NCBI GenBank assembly: GCA_947385425.1
Contig: CANDKY010000025.1
Location: 1-42,572, forward strand
Source of the DNA: an uncultured Lachnospiraceae bacterium
Lineage (GTDB): Bacteria > Bacillota > Clostridia > Lachnospirales > Lachnospiraceae
DNA: 42,572 bases
Direction of reading: 5' to 3'
Made by a program: the position numbers and the translations under genes. Positions 25,099 through 33,018 of this stretch are shown here, one piece after another; position 1 is the first letter of the stretch; each line of letters opens with the position of its first letter. Below the pieces are notes generated by a model. The model worked only from the letters and a program-made list of their open reading frames with translations. It had not been told where the DNA came from and did not search any database.

Positions 25099-26197
25099 TA
25101 TGCTCTATAACAATTTTAATTCCGTCTTCTCCCTTGTGGTATGAATTCGCACGGATGGTATCCCTGCTCTCCACGATGCAATTTTCAATATGTGTGTTGT
25201 CCCCGATATAAACATCATTCAAAATAATAGAATTCTTAATGTAACAATTATTCCCAATATACGTCTTCTTAAATATAACAGAATCCTCTACGGTCCCGTT
25301 CACAATACAGCCGCTTGAAACCAGGCTGTTCCTTACCTGTGCCCCTACATTATATTTGGCGGGCGGAAGATCTTCCACCTTAGAATAAATGTCCGGGTAC
25401 TGCCTGAAAAAGTAATTCCGTATTTCCGGCTTCAGAAAATCCATATTTGTATTAAAATAGTCCTGTACGGACGCAATGTTGCTCCAATATTCTTTCATCT
25501 TATAGCCATAGATTCTCTTTAAGCCCTTATAACGGATTAAAATATCTTTTACAAAATCATAGCGGTCTTCCTCCATTCCCTTCTCAATCATCTCGATGAG
25601 CTGGCGTCTTCTGACTACATAGATACCGCAGGAAACAGTATTCGATTTTGCCACGATCGGCTTTTCCTCAAACTCCTCAATACGGCTCTCCTCATTCATT
25701 TTTATGACGCCGTATCTGCCTACATCCGTACCTGCCGGCATGTCCTTGCACACTACTGTAATATCTGCCTTGCGCTCAATATGGTATTCGAGTATTTTAT
25801 TATAATCCATCTTGTAAACACAGTCACCCGAAACGATAACCACATAAGGCTCATGGCTGTTTTTCAAAAAATACAGGTTTTGGGCAATCGCATCCGCCGT
25901 CCCGCGATACCACAAACTCCCTTCTGCCGTAACTGCGGGGGTAAATACAAACAATCCTCCCTGTTTACGTCCGAAATCCCACCATTTGGAAGAACTCAGG
26001 TGCTCATTCAGGCTCCTTGCATTATACTGGGTAAATACCGCAACCTTATGAATATGGGAATTGGACATATTACTCAGCGCAAAATCTATACCTCTATAGC
26101 TTCCGGCGATAGGCATCGCACAGACAGCACGCCTTTTGGAAAGTTCCTTCATTCTGTGATTGTTCCCGCCTGCTAAAATAATACCGATTGCTCTCAC
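25079..26197 (-). CDS. glgD: GlgD, non-catalytic ADP-glucose pyrophosphorylase subunit
   Basis: A 372-residue paralogue of GlgC that forms the GlgC/GlgD enzyme of Firmicutes, where GlgD is mainly a regulatory or stabilising subunit. It has the nucleotidyltransferase fold, but the N-terminal loop reads [15 protein letters not shown] rather than GGQGSRL, so the catalytic loop is altered. The C-terminal left-handed beta-helix is seen as hexapeptide repeats ([27 protein letters not shown]). It starts with GTG at 26197, overlapping the glgC stop by 4 nt (GTGA), which implies translational coupling. AGGTG lies 7 nt upstream. No glgA, glgB or glgP lies in the window. Confidence 0.94.
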   Translation of the reverse strand: MRAIGIILAGGNNHRMKELSKRRAVCAMPIAGSYRGIDFALSNMSNSHIHKVAVFTQYNARSLNEHLSSSKWWDFGRKQGGLFVFTPAVTAEGSLWYRGTADAIAQNLYFLKNSHEPYVVIVSGDCVYKMDYNKILEYHIERKADITVVCKDMPAGTDVGRYGVIKMNEESRIEEFEEKPIVAKSNTVSCGIYVVRRRQLIEMIEKGMEEDRYDFVKDILIRYKGLKRIYGYKMKEYWSNIASVQDYFNTNMDFLKPEIRNYFFRQYPDIYSKVEDLPPAKYNVGAQVRNSLVSSGCIVNGTVEDSVIFKKTYIGNNCYIKNSIILNDVYIGDNTHIENCIVESRDTIRANSYHKGEDGIKIVIEHSDRYVI

Positions 26198-27468
26198 TGT
26201 TCATCACCTGCCTTTATTAAAGATTTTCCGCTTGGAAGATAGCAGTTTTCATAATCTTCCGGTGCTGTCACACCGAAAATCACAGAATTCTTCCCTACTG
26301 TTACGCCGCCCGGGATAACACTCTTCTCACCGACCGTGACTATCCCGTTATTGTAAATATTAGGATCCGTCTCATTCGGTGCTTCCTCGCCGATACCCAG
26401 TCTGACATTATTCTCAATCATCACGTTTTCCGCAATAATTGCTTTATATAATTCACACCCTTCACCGATGTGGGTTTCATCCATAATAATGGAATCCCTT
26501 ATCACTGTCCCTTTCCCTATCGTGACGCCACATCCGATCACGGAATTATATACTTCACCGTAAACCTCCGAACCTTCCCCAATAATACTCTTCTCTATCA
26601 CACTGCCTGACGATATGTACTGCGGAGGCAGGATGAGGCTGCGGGTATATATCTTCCAGTACTCCTCATACAGGTTGAACTCCGGAACGATATTTATCAG
26701 TTCCATGTTTGCCTCCCAATAGGAACTCAACGTCCCCACATCCTTCCAGTAGCCGTTAAACTCATACGCATAAAGCGGCCCGCCGTTCTTATGGCAGTAA
26801 GGTATAACGTGTTTGCCGAAATCCAGCGATGGCTGCTCGGCATTCGCTATCAGGGCATCCCGCAATGTTTTCCAGTTGAAAATATAAATGCCCATGGATG
26901 CCAGATTGCTCCTGGGGTTCTGGGGTTTTTCTTCAAAATCGGTAATCTTTTTGTTCTCATCGGTAATCATAATGCCAAACCGCCTGGCTTCCTCCATCGG
27001 AACCGGCATAACCGCAATCGTCACCTCGGCATTATTTTCCTTATGGAAGTCCAGCATCACTTCATAATCCATCTTGTAAATATGATCGCCGGAAAGTATC
27101 AGCACATAATCCGGGTTATAACTGTCAATATAGTCCATATTCTGATAGATTGCATTGGCTGTCCCTGTATACCATTCACTGTGGGCGCTCTTTTCATAAG
27201 GCGGCAGCACAGTCACGCCCCCAATATTCCTGTCCAAATCCCACGGAATCCCTATCCCTATATGTGTATTCAGACGGAGCGGCTGATACTGGGTAAGCAC
27301 ACCCACCGTATCCACCCCGGAATTAATGCAATTACTAAGCGGAAAGTCTATAATTCGGTATTTTCCGCCAAAAGCCACCGCAGGCTTTGCCACCTTTGAC
27401 GTCAGGACACCCAGTCTGCTGCCCTGCCCGCCGGCCAGCAGCATGGCAATCATCTCTTTTTTGATCAT
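26194..27468 (-). CDS. glgC: Glucose-1-phosphate adenylyltransferase
   Basis: Makes ADP-glucose and pyrophosphate from glucose-1-phosphate and ATP, the committed step of glycogen synthesis. The catalytic loop [12 protein letters not shown], the [20 protein letters not shown] region, [11 protein letters not shown] and FEEKP are all present. The C-terminal beta-helix carries hexapeptide repeats ([18 protein letters not shown] and following). The length is 424 residues from ATG 27468, which has AGAGGTG close upstream; the frame extends 33 bp further without support. The promoter lies at 27523-27551. It is coupled to glgD by overlapping stop and start codons. Confidence 0.97.
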   Translation of the reverse strand: MIKKEMIAMLLAGGQGSRLGVLTSKVAKPAVAFGGKYRIIDFPLSNCINSGVDTVGVLTQYQPLRLNTHIGIGIPWDLDRNIGGVTVLPPYEKSAHSEWYTGTANAIYQNMDYIDSYNPDYVLILSGDHIYKMDYEVMLDFHKENNAEVTIAVMPVPMEEARRFGIMITDENKKITDFEEKPQNPRSNLASMGIYIFNWKTLRDALIANAEQPSLDFGKHVIPYCHKNGGPLYAYEFNGYWKDVGTLSSYWEANMELINIVPEFNLYEEYWKIYTRSLILPPQYISSGSVIEKSIIGEGSEVYGEVYNSVIGCGVTIGKGTVIRDSIIMDETHIGEGCELYKAIIAENVMIENNVRLGIGEEAPNETDPNIYNNGIVTVGEKSVIPGGVTVGKNSVIFGVTAPEDYENCYLPSGKSLIKAGDEQ

Positions 27469-27522
27469 TTCATCACCTCTAAATTTAGTCAACTCATACA
27501 AGTCACTATATTATGTTTTTTA

Positions 27523-27551
27523 ATTATACCATATCCTGATAGAAAAGTGAA
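27523..27551 (-). promoter_or_regulatory. Promoter of glgCD
   Basis: Minus-strand TTCACT (27546-27551), 17-bp spacer, TATAAT (27523-27528), about 55 bp before glgC. Confidence 0.7.
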
Positions 27552-27669
27552 TCTTTTTTACAAAAGTTCTTTTTCTTTTTCGGGAATTTATGTGGGATTT
27601 TTACAATTTTTTTATACATCTTTTTTCTTTTTTGTATATTTTCTATAACTTTGCATTTTCCTCCCGCGA

Positions 27670-27692
27670 CCGGAGCCCGGCGGCGGCTCCGG
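27670..27692. repeat. Orphan GC-rich hairpin in the glgC-murC divergent region
   Basis: CCGGAGCC (27670-27677) pairs with GGCTCCGG (27685-27692) around a 7-nt loop, in otherwise very AT-rich sequence. Neither side has a T-tract, so it is not a plain terminator. Confidence 0.5.
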
Positions 27693-27741
27693 GGACTGCA
27701 TACACTGCCCCGGTATCCTTCCCTTATCTTTAAAATTTTTA

Positions 27742-27769
27742 TTGTTTTTTTCCCCCATCCCTGTATAAT
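27742..27769 (+). promoter_or_regulatory. Promoter of murC (distal)
   Basis: TTGTTT (27742-27747), 16-bp spacer, TATAAT (27764-27769), in the AT-rich region (27502-27856) between divergent glgC and murC. Confidence 0.5.
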
Positions 27770-27795
27770 AATGATGAATGCAGCAAATTCTTCCG

Positions 27796-27822
27796 TTTAC
27801 ATATCCAAAATTTGCATATAAT
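27796..27822 (+). promoter_or_regulatory. Promoter of murC (proximal)
   Basis: TTTACA (27796-27801), 15-bp spacer, TATAAT (27817-27822), 35 bp before the start codon. The spacer is short, so it is less certain. Confidence 0.4.
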
Positions 27823-27856
27823 AAAAGAATAAAAAGAAAGAACAGGAAGTGAATCC

Positions 27857-29236
27857 ATGTATAAAATAGACTTCAATCATCCAATCCATATTTATTTCAT
27901 CGGTATCGGCGGCATCAGCATGAGCGGCCTTGCCGAAATCCTCCTCACCGAAGGCTTCCGTGTCTCCGGCTCTGACATGAAGGAATCGGAACTTACGGAA
28001 TCACTGGCCGGAAAAGGCGCTGCCATTTATTACGGGCAAAAAGCCTCCAACCTGACGCCGGACATTGATCTTGTCGTTTATACCAGCGCGATCCATCCCG
28101 ATAACCCGGAATATATCGCCATGAACAGGCTTGGCCTCCCCAGCTTAACCCGCGCGGAACTTTTAGGGCAGATGATGAAAAACTACAAAACCCCCATAGC
28201 AGTCAGCGGTACTCACGGCAAAACTACCACCACCTCTATGATAGCGGAAGTCCTGCTTGAAAATAACAGCGACCCCACTTTATCCATCGGCGGTATTTTC
28301 AAGGATATCGGCGGAAATATCCGCATAGGCAAGTCCGATTACTTCGTCGCCGAAGCCTGCGAATACACCAACAGCTTTTTAAGTTTCTTCCCAAAAATCG
28401 GAATTATATTAAATATAGAAGAAGATCACCTCGACTTTTTTAAGGATATTGATGATATCCGCCGCTCCTTTTGCCGTTTCGCCGGGCTCCTCCCGGAAGA
28501 CGGCGCCCTGATTATTAATGGCGATATCGAATGCTGCGAAGAATTCACGGCCGGCCTTGCCTGCCGGGTTATTACTTACGGTTCCTCCTGCACCTGCGAT
28601 TACTACTGCTCGGATATTTCCTATGACGGCTATGCACACGCCTCCTTTACGCTGCACAGTCCGGACCGCGGCGAAGACCGTTTCGCCTTGGCCGTCCCGG
28701 GCGAACATAACGTTTTCAATGCAATGAGCGCTATCGCTCTGGCAGATCTGCTCCATATCGAAAGGCGCACGGCAAAAAGGGCGTTGCTCCACTTTACCGG
28801 AACAGACAGGCGTTTTGAATACAAGGGCAAGAAGAACGGATTCACTATAATAGATGATTATGCGCACCATCCCACGGAAATTACTGCAACTTTAAAAGCT
28901 GCGGCAAATTACCCTCACAATAACCTGTGGTGTGTCTTCCAGCCCCATACTTATACCCGCACGAAAAATTTCCTCCCTGAATTTGCCAGGGCCCTGTGCC
29001 ACGCAGATAAAATAGTACTGGCAGATATTTATGCCGCCCGGGAAACAGACACCCTCGGCATCAGTTCCAAAAACCTGCAGGATGAAATCCGCCAGTCAGG
29101 AGGGGAATGTTATTACTTCCCGTCTTTTGATGCGATTGAAAATTTCCTTCTGGAAAATTGCCTAAAAGATGACCTGTTGATAACTATGGGGGCCGGGGAT
29201 GTCGTAAAAATCGGCGAAAACCTGCTCCAAAAATAA
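27857..29236 (+). CDS. murC: UDP-N-acetylmuramate--L-alanine ligase
   Basis: The cytoplasmic Mur ligase that adds L-Ala to UDP-MurNAc with ATP. The N-terminal Rossmann motif IGIGGISMSGLAEIL binds the UDP substrate. The P-loop GTHGKTTTT is at residues 118-126. The central-domain EACEYTNSFL and NIEEDHLDFF motifs and the C-terminal DDYAHHPTEI and FQPHTYTRTK motifs are all as expected. The length of 459 residues is standard. An AGGAAGTGA Shine-Dalgarno sequence lies just before the ATG. It stands apart from a dcw cluster and next to dnaD/dnaI. The gene is followed by a 15-bp inverted repeat. Confidence 0.97.
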   Translation: MYKIDFNHPIHIYFIGIGGISMSGLAEILLTEGFRVSGSDMKESELTESLAGKGAAIYYGQKASNLTPDIDLVVYTSAIHPDNPEYIAMNRLGLPSLTRAELLGQMMKNYKTPIAVSGTHGKTTTTSMIAEVLLENNSDPTLSIGGIFKDIGGNIRIGKSDYFVAEACEYTNSFLSFFPKIGIILNIEEDHLDFFKDIDDIRRSFCRFAGLLPEDGALIINGDIECCEEFTAGLACRVITYGSSCTCDYYCSDISYDGYAHASFTLHSPDRGEDRFALAVPGEHNVFNAMSAIALADLLHIERRTAKRALLHFTGTDRRFEYKGKKNGFTIIDDYAHHPTEITATLKAAANYPHNNLWCVFQPHTYTRTKNFLPEFARALCHADKIVLADIYAARETDTLGISSKNLQDEIRQSGGECYYFPSFDAIENFLLENCLKDDLLITMGAGDVVKIGENLLQK

Positions 29237-29244
29237 CTTTCCAC

Positions 29245-29294
29245 AATATCCACAATTTTCGGAAGGGAACACCCTCTGAAAAATTGTGGATATT
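29245..29294 (+). terminator. Inverted repeat after murC, possible terminator with DnaA-box-like arms
   Basis: A 15-bp perfect stem (29245-29259 with 29280-29294) and a 20-nt loop lie 8 bp after the murC stop; the tail TTTTGTGT is only weakly T-rich. Each arm contains ATATCCACA or its complement, one mismatch from a DnaA box. Confidence 0.55.
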
Positions 29295-29390
29295 TTGTGT
29301 CCTTTATGTAAAATACCCTTTTTCTCCCAGCCCTGGTTTTATGCGCCTTTCTTCCCTTTCCCATGTAATTTGCCAACCGCCCGCGGACAA

Positions 29391-29417
29391 TTATCCACAT
29401 TATCCACATCTTCCACA
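29391..29417 (+). promoter_or_regulatory. Three contiguous DnaA-box-like 9-mers upstream of dnaD
   Basis: TTATCCACA at 29391-29399, TTATCCACA at 29400-29408 and the degenerate TCTTCCACA at 29409-29417 are directly abutted. The first two are perfect DnaA consensus. They lie about 70 bp before the extended -10 of the dnaD promoter. Confidence 0.7.
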
Positions 29418-29484
29418 AAAGCTCATATCCCGCGTATTTACGGCATTTTCCGGCATTTTGACTATTTTCTTTTGGAAATTGTTA

Positions 29485-29493
29485 TGATATAAT
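29485..29493 (+). promoter_or_regulatory. Extended -10 promoter of dnaD
   Basis: TGATATAAT is an extended -10. A TTGACT lies further upstream at 29458-29463 but is spaced 24 bp from TATAAT. The leader of about 85 nt contains no clear structure. Confidence 0.5.
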
Positions 29494-29582
29494 GCATTTT
29501 ACATCGGGCGGGGGAACCGGGGCAGGATCGTCTCAGGAAACAATCCGGAACCTACCGTTTAGGAAAGACAGGTGAAAATCAT

Positions 29583-30623
29583 ATGGGCCAATTAAAAATT
29601 TATAAGGATAACTATGTGGATGCCACAGCCGTATCCAATATTTTTATTGATGAATATATCAAAGACGCAAACGATGCACAACTTAAAGTCTACCTTTACC
29701 TTATCCGGATGATAAATGCCAACCTGCCCGTCAGCATATCCGATATTGCTGACAAATTCAACCATACGGAAAAGGATGTATTACGGGCGCTGAAGTACTG
29801 GGAAAAACACCGCCTGCTTTCTTTGGAGTATGACGATGATAAGAGCCTTTCCGGCATCCACCTTCTGGAACTGAACCGTCCGGAAGAAACGGCAGCCGGC
29901 AAACCCCTGGCTCCTGTCGTAACACTCGTTTCCAAACCGGCAGCGGCCCAGGCCGATCCCTATGTAAAACCGGCCTACACCTTAGACCAGTTAAAAGCTT
30001 TCAAATCCGACGAAACCACTTCGCAGCTCCTTTTTATTGTGGAACAGTATATCGGTAAAACATTGTCCGCCTCCGAGATTAGGACTGTCCTGTTCCTTTC
30101 GGACAAGCTGGGATTTTCCGTCGATTTGATCGACTATCTGGTACAATACTGCCTGGAGCGGGGCAAGAAGGACTTCCATTACATAGAAAAAGTTGCAATC
30201 CGCTGGGCACAGGAAGGCATCCATACACCGGAAGAAGCCGAAAAACAGACTTATAAATATGAGAAAATTGTATATGATATTATGAAAGCACTTGGCAAAA
30301 GCAATACGCCTACCGACAAAGAAGCTGATTTTATCATATACTGGACCAAAAGGTTAGGCTATGGTATGGATATCATTTCCATTGCCTGTGAGCGCACAGT
30401 CCTGAGCACGGACAAGCACCGGTTTGAATATGCGGACAGCATCCTGAACAACTGGCACCGCGCCGGTGTCCGCCACGTTACCGATATCGCCAGGGCAGAC
30501 GAGACTTTCAAACGCGCAAAGGCGTCCCAGCCCCGCCTCTCTTCCAATGCCAACAAATTCAACCAGTTCAAACAAAACAGCTACGATTTTGATGCATTGG
30601 AGAGAGAACTCCTGCAAAACTAA
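29583..30623 (+). CDS. dnaD: DnaD-domain replication initiation protein
   Basis: A 346-residue primosome component. The N-terminal winged-helix domain (about 1-105; QLKVYLYLIRMINANLPVSI and DIADKFNHTEKDVLRALKYW) resembles DDBH1. A Pro/Ala-rich linker follows. Two tandem DnaD-like DDBH2 domains come next: about 140-220 and about 222-300, the latter ending in SILNNWHRAGVRHVTDI. The double DDBH2 layout is longer than Bacillus DnaD (about 230 residues). The C-terminal tail is Lys/Gln/Asn-rich. The start follows AGGTG by about 9 nt. It is in line with dnaI and probably cotranscribed across the intervening hairpin. DnaA-box-like sites lie upstream. Confidence 0.92.
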   Translation: MGQLKIYKDNYVDATAVSNIFIDEYIKDANDAQLKVYLYLIRMINANLPVSISDIADKFNHTEKDVLRALKYWEKHRLLSLEYDDDKSLSGIHLLELNRPEETAAGKPLAPVVTLVSKPAAAQADPYVKPAYTLDQLKAFKSDETTSQLLFIVEQYIGKTLSASEIRTVLFLSDKLGFSVDLIDYLVQYCLERGKKDFHYIEKVAIRWAQEGIHTPEEAEKQTYKYEKIVYDIMKALGKSNTPTDKEADFIIYWTKRLGYGMDIISIACERTVLSTDKHRFEYADSILNNWHRAGVRHVTDIARADETFKRAKASQPRLSSNANKFNQFKQNSYDFDALERELLQN

Positions 30624-30626
30624 TAA

Positions 30627-30730
30627 CAGTTCCCGCTGTCTGGTTCCCCCAGAGTAAAAGCCGGCCCTGCTCTTCGGACGGTTTTTGCTCTGCTGGCTCA
30701 GGGAGACGGACGGCGGGAGCGGAACTGGAA
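30627..30730 (+). repeat. Structured hairpin element before dnaI (ileS-leader family)
   Basis: The gap between dnaD and dnaI is one long hairpin. CAGTTCC at the left end pairs with GGAACTG at the right, GTCTGGTTCCC pairs imperfectly with GGGAGACGGAC, and an inner stem CAGAGTAAAA pairs with TTTTTGCTCTG. The inner stem is followed by CTGCTGG and the element ends GCGGAACTGGAATAA. The ileS-leader units have the same plan (CAGAGGAAAAA/TTTTTCCTCTG, CTGCYGG, GCGGAACTGGAATAA) and the same sense orientation, immediately before the downstream start codon. Confidence 0.7.
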
Positions 30731-30737
30731 TAAAATT

Positions 30738-31700
30738 ATGCCACTTAACAATAATCAGTACGATTCCATAATCCGTACATACGAAGAAAAGCAAAATAAG
30801 AACCGATATCTTCTGGAAGAACGGCGCAGCTATGTCTACCAAAAGATTGACGGCTACAAGGAACTGGCTGATTCCATCGCCTCCATCTCGGTGCAGCAGG
30901 GCAGGAAACTTTTAAGCGGCGATGAAACCGCCCTTACCGAACTCCGCCGGCTTCTCCGGGAACTGTCGGAAGCAAAAAACGGGCTGCTGCTTTCCGCCGG
31001 GCTGCCTGCCGACTACCTGGAACCCGTTTACGACTGCCCGGACTGCCGGGATACAGGTTATATCGACGGAAAAAAATGCCACTGTTTCCGCCAGGCGGAG
31101 ATCTCCCTTCTGTATGAGCAGTCCAATATCAGCCAACTGTTGGAAAAAGAAAACTTTTCCACCCTTTCCTACGACTATTACCAGGGAGAAGACCTCGCCC
31201 GTTTCCGGAGCGCAGCCGAGGCAAGCAAAAAATTTGCACGAAATAAAGATTTTGACTACCACAATTTATTTTTTTATGGTACAGTGGGTACAGGCAAATC
31301 ATTTCTTTCCGGCTGTATTGCAAAAGAAATGATTGAAAACGGCCGTTCTGTCATATATTTCAGCGCCGTCCGTTTATTTGAAACATTGTCCCAGATTTCC
31401 TTTGACCATAAAAGCAAAGAAGATCTCCATAATATGCATCACGACCTGTATCAGTGTGACCTGCTTATTATTGACGACCTGGGGACAGAGCTCACCAACA
31501 ATTTTATTACCACACAGTTGTTTTCCTGCCTGAACGAAAGGCATATACGCCGAAAACCTACCATTATTTCCACCAATTTATCCCTGGAGGAATTAAGAAA
31601 CCGTTATTCGGACAGGATATTTTCCCGTATCATGAGCAACTACCAGATATATAAGCTGACCGGGCCGGATATCCGTATACGCAAAAAACTGAACAGATAA
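30738..31700 (+). CDS. dnaI: DnaI/DnaC-type helicase loader ATPase
   Basis: A 320-residue AAA+ protein that loads the replicative DnaB-type helicase. The N-terminal helical region is followed by a Cys cluster CPDCRDTG-KKCHC (about 100-116), probably zinc-binding as in DnaI. Walker A is GTVGTGKS (181-188) and Walker B is LLIIDDLG (about 242-249). Sensor and arginine-finger regions follow (IISTNLSLEEL, RYSDRIFSRI). No strong Shine-Dalgarno sequence precedes the ATG; GGAAC and GGAATAA of the structured element occupy the place, so translation may depend on that structure or on coupling with dnaD. prs starts 34 bp after the stop. Confidence 0.94.
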   Translation: MPLNNNQYDSIIRTYEEKQNKNRYLLEERRSYVYQKIDGYKELADSIASISVQQGRKLLSGDETALTELRRLLRELSEAKNGLLLSAGLPADYLEPVYDCPDCRDTGYIDGKKCHCFRQAEISLLYEQSNISQLLEKENFSTLSYDYYQGEDLARFRSAAEASKKFARNKDFDYHNLFFYGTVGTGKSFLSGCIAKEMIENGRSVIYFSAVRLFETLSQISFDHKSKEDLHNMHHDLYQCDLLIIDDLGTELTNNFITTQLFSCLNERHIRRKPTIISTNLSLEELRNRYSDRIFSRIMSNYQIYKLTGPDIRIRKKLNR

Positions 31701-31734
31701 ACCTTTAGCTCAATTGCGGAAAGTGAGGACTTAC

Positions 31735-32931
31735 ATGGCTAAACGTGAAGAAAAAAGAAACCTGGAAACCATTCCTGTCGGTTCCCTCGGCATCATTCCC
31801 TTAAAAGGATGCCAGCCGTTAGGTGCGCAAGTTGATAATTTCCTCGTCAAATGGAGGACGGAACGTGAGAGTGAACACAAAGAAAGCCTTGCTTTTGCAG
31901 GATACCAGCGCGATTCCTATATTTTACATGCGGAAGTTCCCCGCTTCGGTTCCGGCGAAGCCAAAGGCATCATCTTAGAATCTGTCCGCGGCATGGACTT
32001 ATACATCTTAGTAGATGTGGCAAACTACAGCCTCACCTATTCTCTGGGCGGCCATGAGAACCATATGTCCCCTGATGACCACTACCAGGATTTAAAGCGT
32101 ATTATCGCCGCCGTCGGGGGCAAAGCGAGAAGAATCACCGTCATCATGCCTTATCTTTACGAAAGCAGGCAGCATAAGAGATCGTCCAGGGAATCCCTCG
32201 ACTGCGCGCTCGCACTTCAGGAAATGGTTGCCATGGGTGTAGACAATATCATCACATTTGATGCGCACGATCCCCGCGTGCAGAATGCGATCCCACTCCA
32301 TGGTTTCGAAACCGTACAGCCCGCTTACCAGTTCATCAAAGCCCTTTTGCTCCATGTCAGGGAATTGCAGATAGATACCAGCCACATGATGGTCATCAGC
32401 CCCGATGAAGGCGGCATGAACCGTGCCATCTATATGGCTAATGTCCTCGGCCTGGATATGGGGATGTTTTATAAGAGACGCGATTATACACGGATTGAGG
32501 ATGGGCGCAACCCGATCGTTGCCCATGAGTTCCTCGGTACCAGTGTGGAAGGCAAAGATATGCTTATCATTGACGATATGATTTCTTCCGGCGAAAGTGC
32601 CCTTGAAGTAGCCGCGGAACTGAAAAAACGCAAGGCAAAGCATGTTTTCATCTGTTCTACTTTCGGCCTCTTCACAGGCGGCCTGGATGGTTTCGACCAG
32701 GCATATGAAAAAGGGATCATCGACAGGGTACTGACCACAAACCTGATTTACCAGACACCGGAGCTTCTGGCCAGGGAATGGTACATTAACTGCGACATGA
32801 GCAAATATATCGCTTACCTGATCGATACCCTGAACCATGATGCATCCATCAGCGATTTACTTAACCCCAACGAACGCATCCAGAGCATCGTTGCAAGATA
32901 TAAAAGCGGTGAACTGGATCATCTGGCATAA
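31735..32931 (+). CDS. prs: Ribose-phosphate pyrophosphokinase (long clostridial form)
   Basis: Makes PRPP from ribose-5-phosphate and ATP for purine, pyrimidine, NAD, His and Trp synthesis. About 398 residues, longer than the usual ~315: the first ~70 residues and inserts extend the two phosphoribosyltransferase-like domains. Visible are the flexible-loop region YLYESRQHKR, ITFDAHDPRVQNAIP with the metal-binding Asp/His residues, VISPDEGGMNRAI, and the PRPP motif MLIIDDMISSGES. ATG 31735 is preferred (GAGGA close upstream); a TTG at 31714 would overlap little and has no ribosome binding site. It is the last gene of a dnaD-dnaI-prs run and is followed by a terminator. Confidence 0.95.
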   Translation: MAKREEKRNLETIPVGSLGIIPLKGCQPLGAQVDNFLVKWRTERESEHKESLAFAGYQRDSYILHAEVPRFGSGEAKGIILESVRGMDLYILVDVANYSLTYSLGGHENHMSPDDHYQDLKRIIAAVGGKARRITVIMPYLYESRQHKRSSRESLDCALALQEMVAMGVDNIITFDAHDPRVQNAIPLHGFETVQPAYQFIKALLLHVRELQIDTSHMMVISPDEGGMNRAIYMANVLGLDMGMFYKRRDYTRIEDGRNPIVAHEFLGTSVEGKDMLIIDDMISSGESALEVAAELKKRKAKHVFICSTFGLFTGGLDGFDQAYEKGIIDRVLTTNLIYQTPELLAREWYINCDMSKYIAYLIDTLNHDASISDLLNPNERIQSIVARYKSGELDHLA

Positions 32932-32949
32932 GCGCGTGGAATAACAGAC

Positions 32950-32998
32950 AAGCCTCCTCCGGACGATGCCCTTGCGCATCCCGGACGGAGGCTTACTT
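32950..32998 (+). terminator. Intrinsic terminator after prs
   Basis: AAGCCTCC (32950-32957) pairs with GGAGGCTT (32987-32994), with further internal pairing CCGG and GATGC/GCATC. The tail is TACTTTTAT. Confidence 0.85.
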
Positions 32999-33018
32999 TT
33001 ATGGTTTAACCCTCTTCC

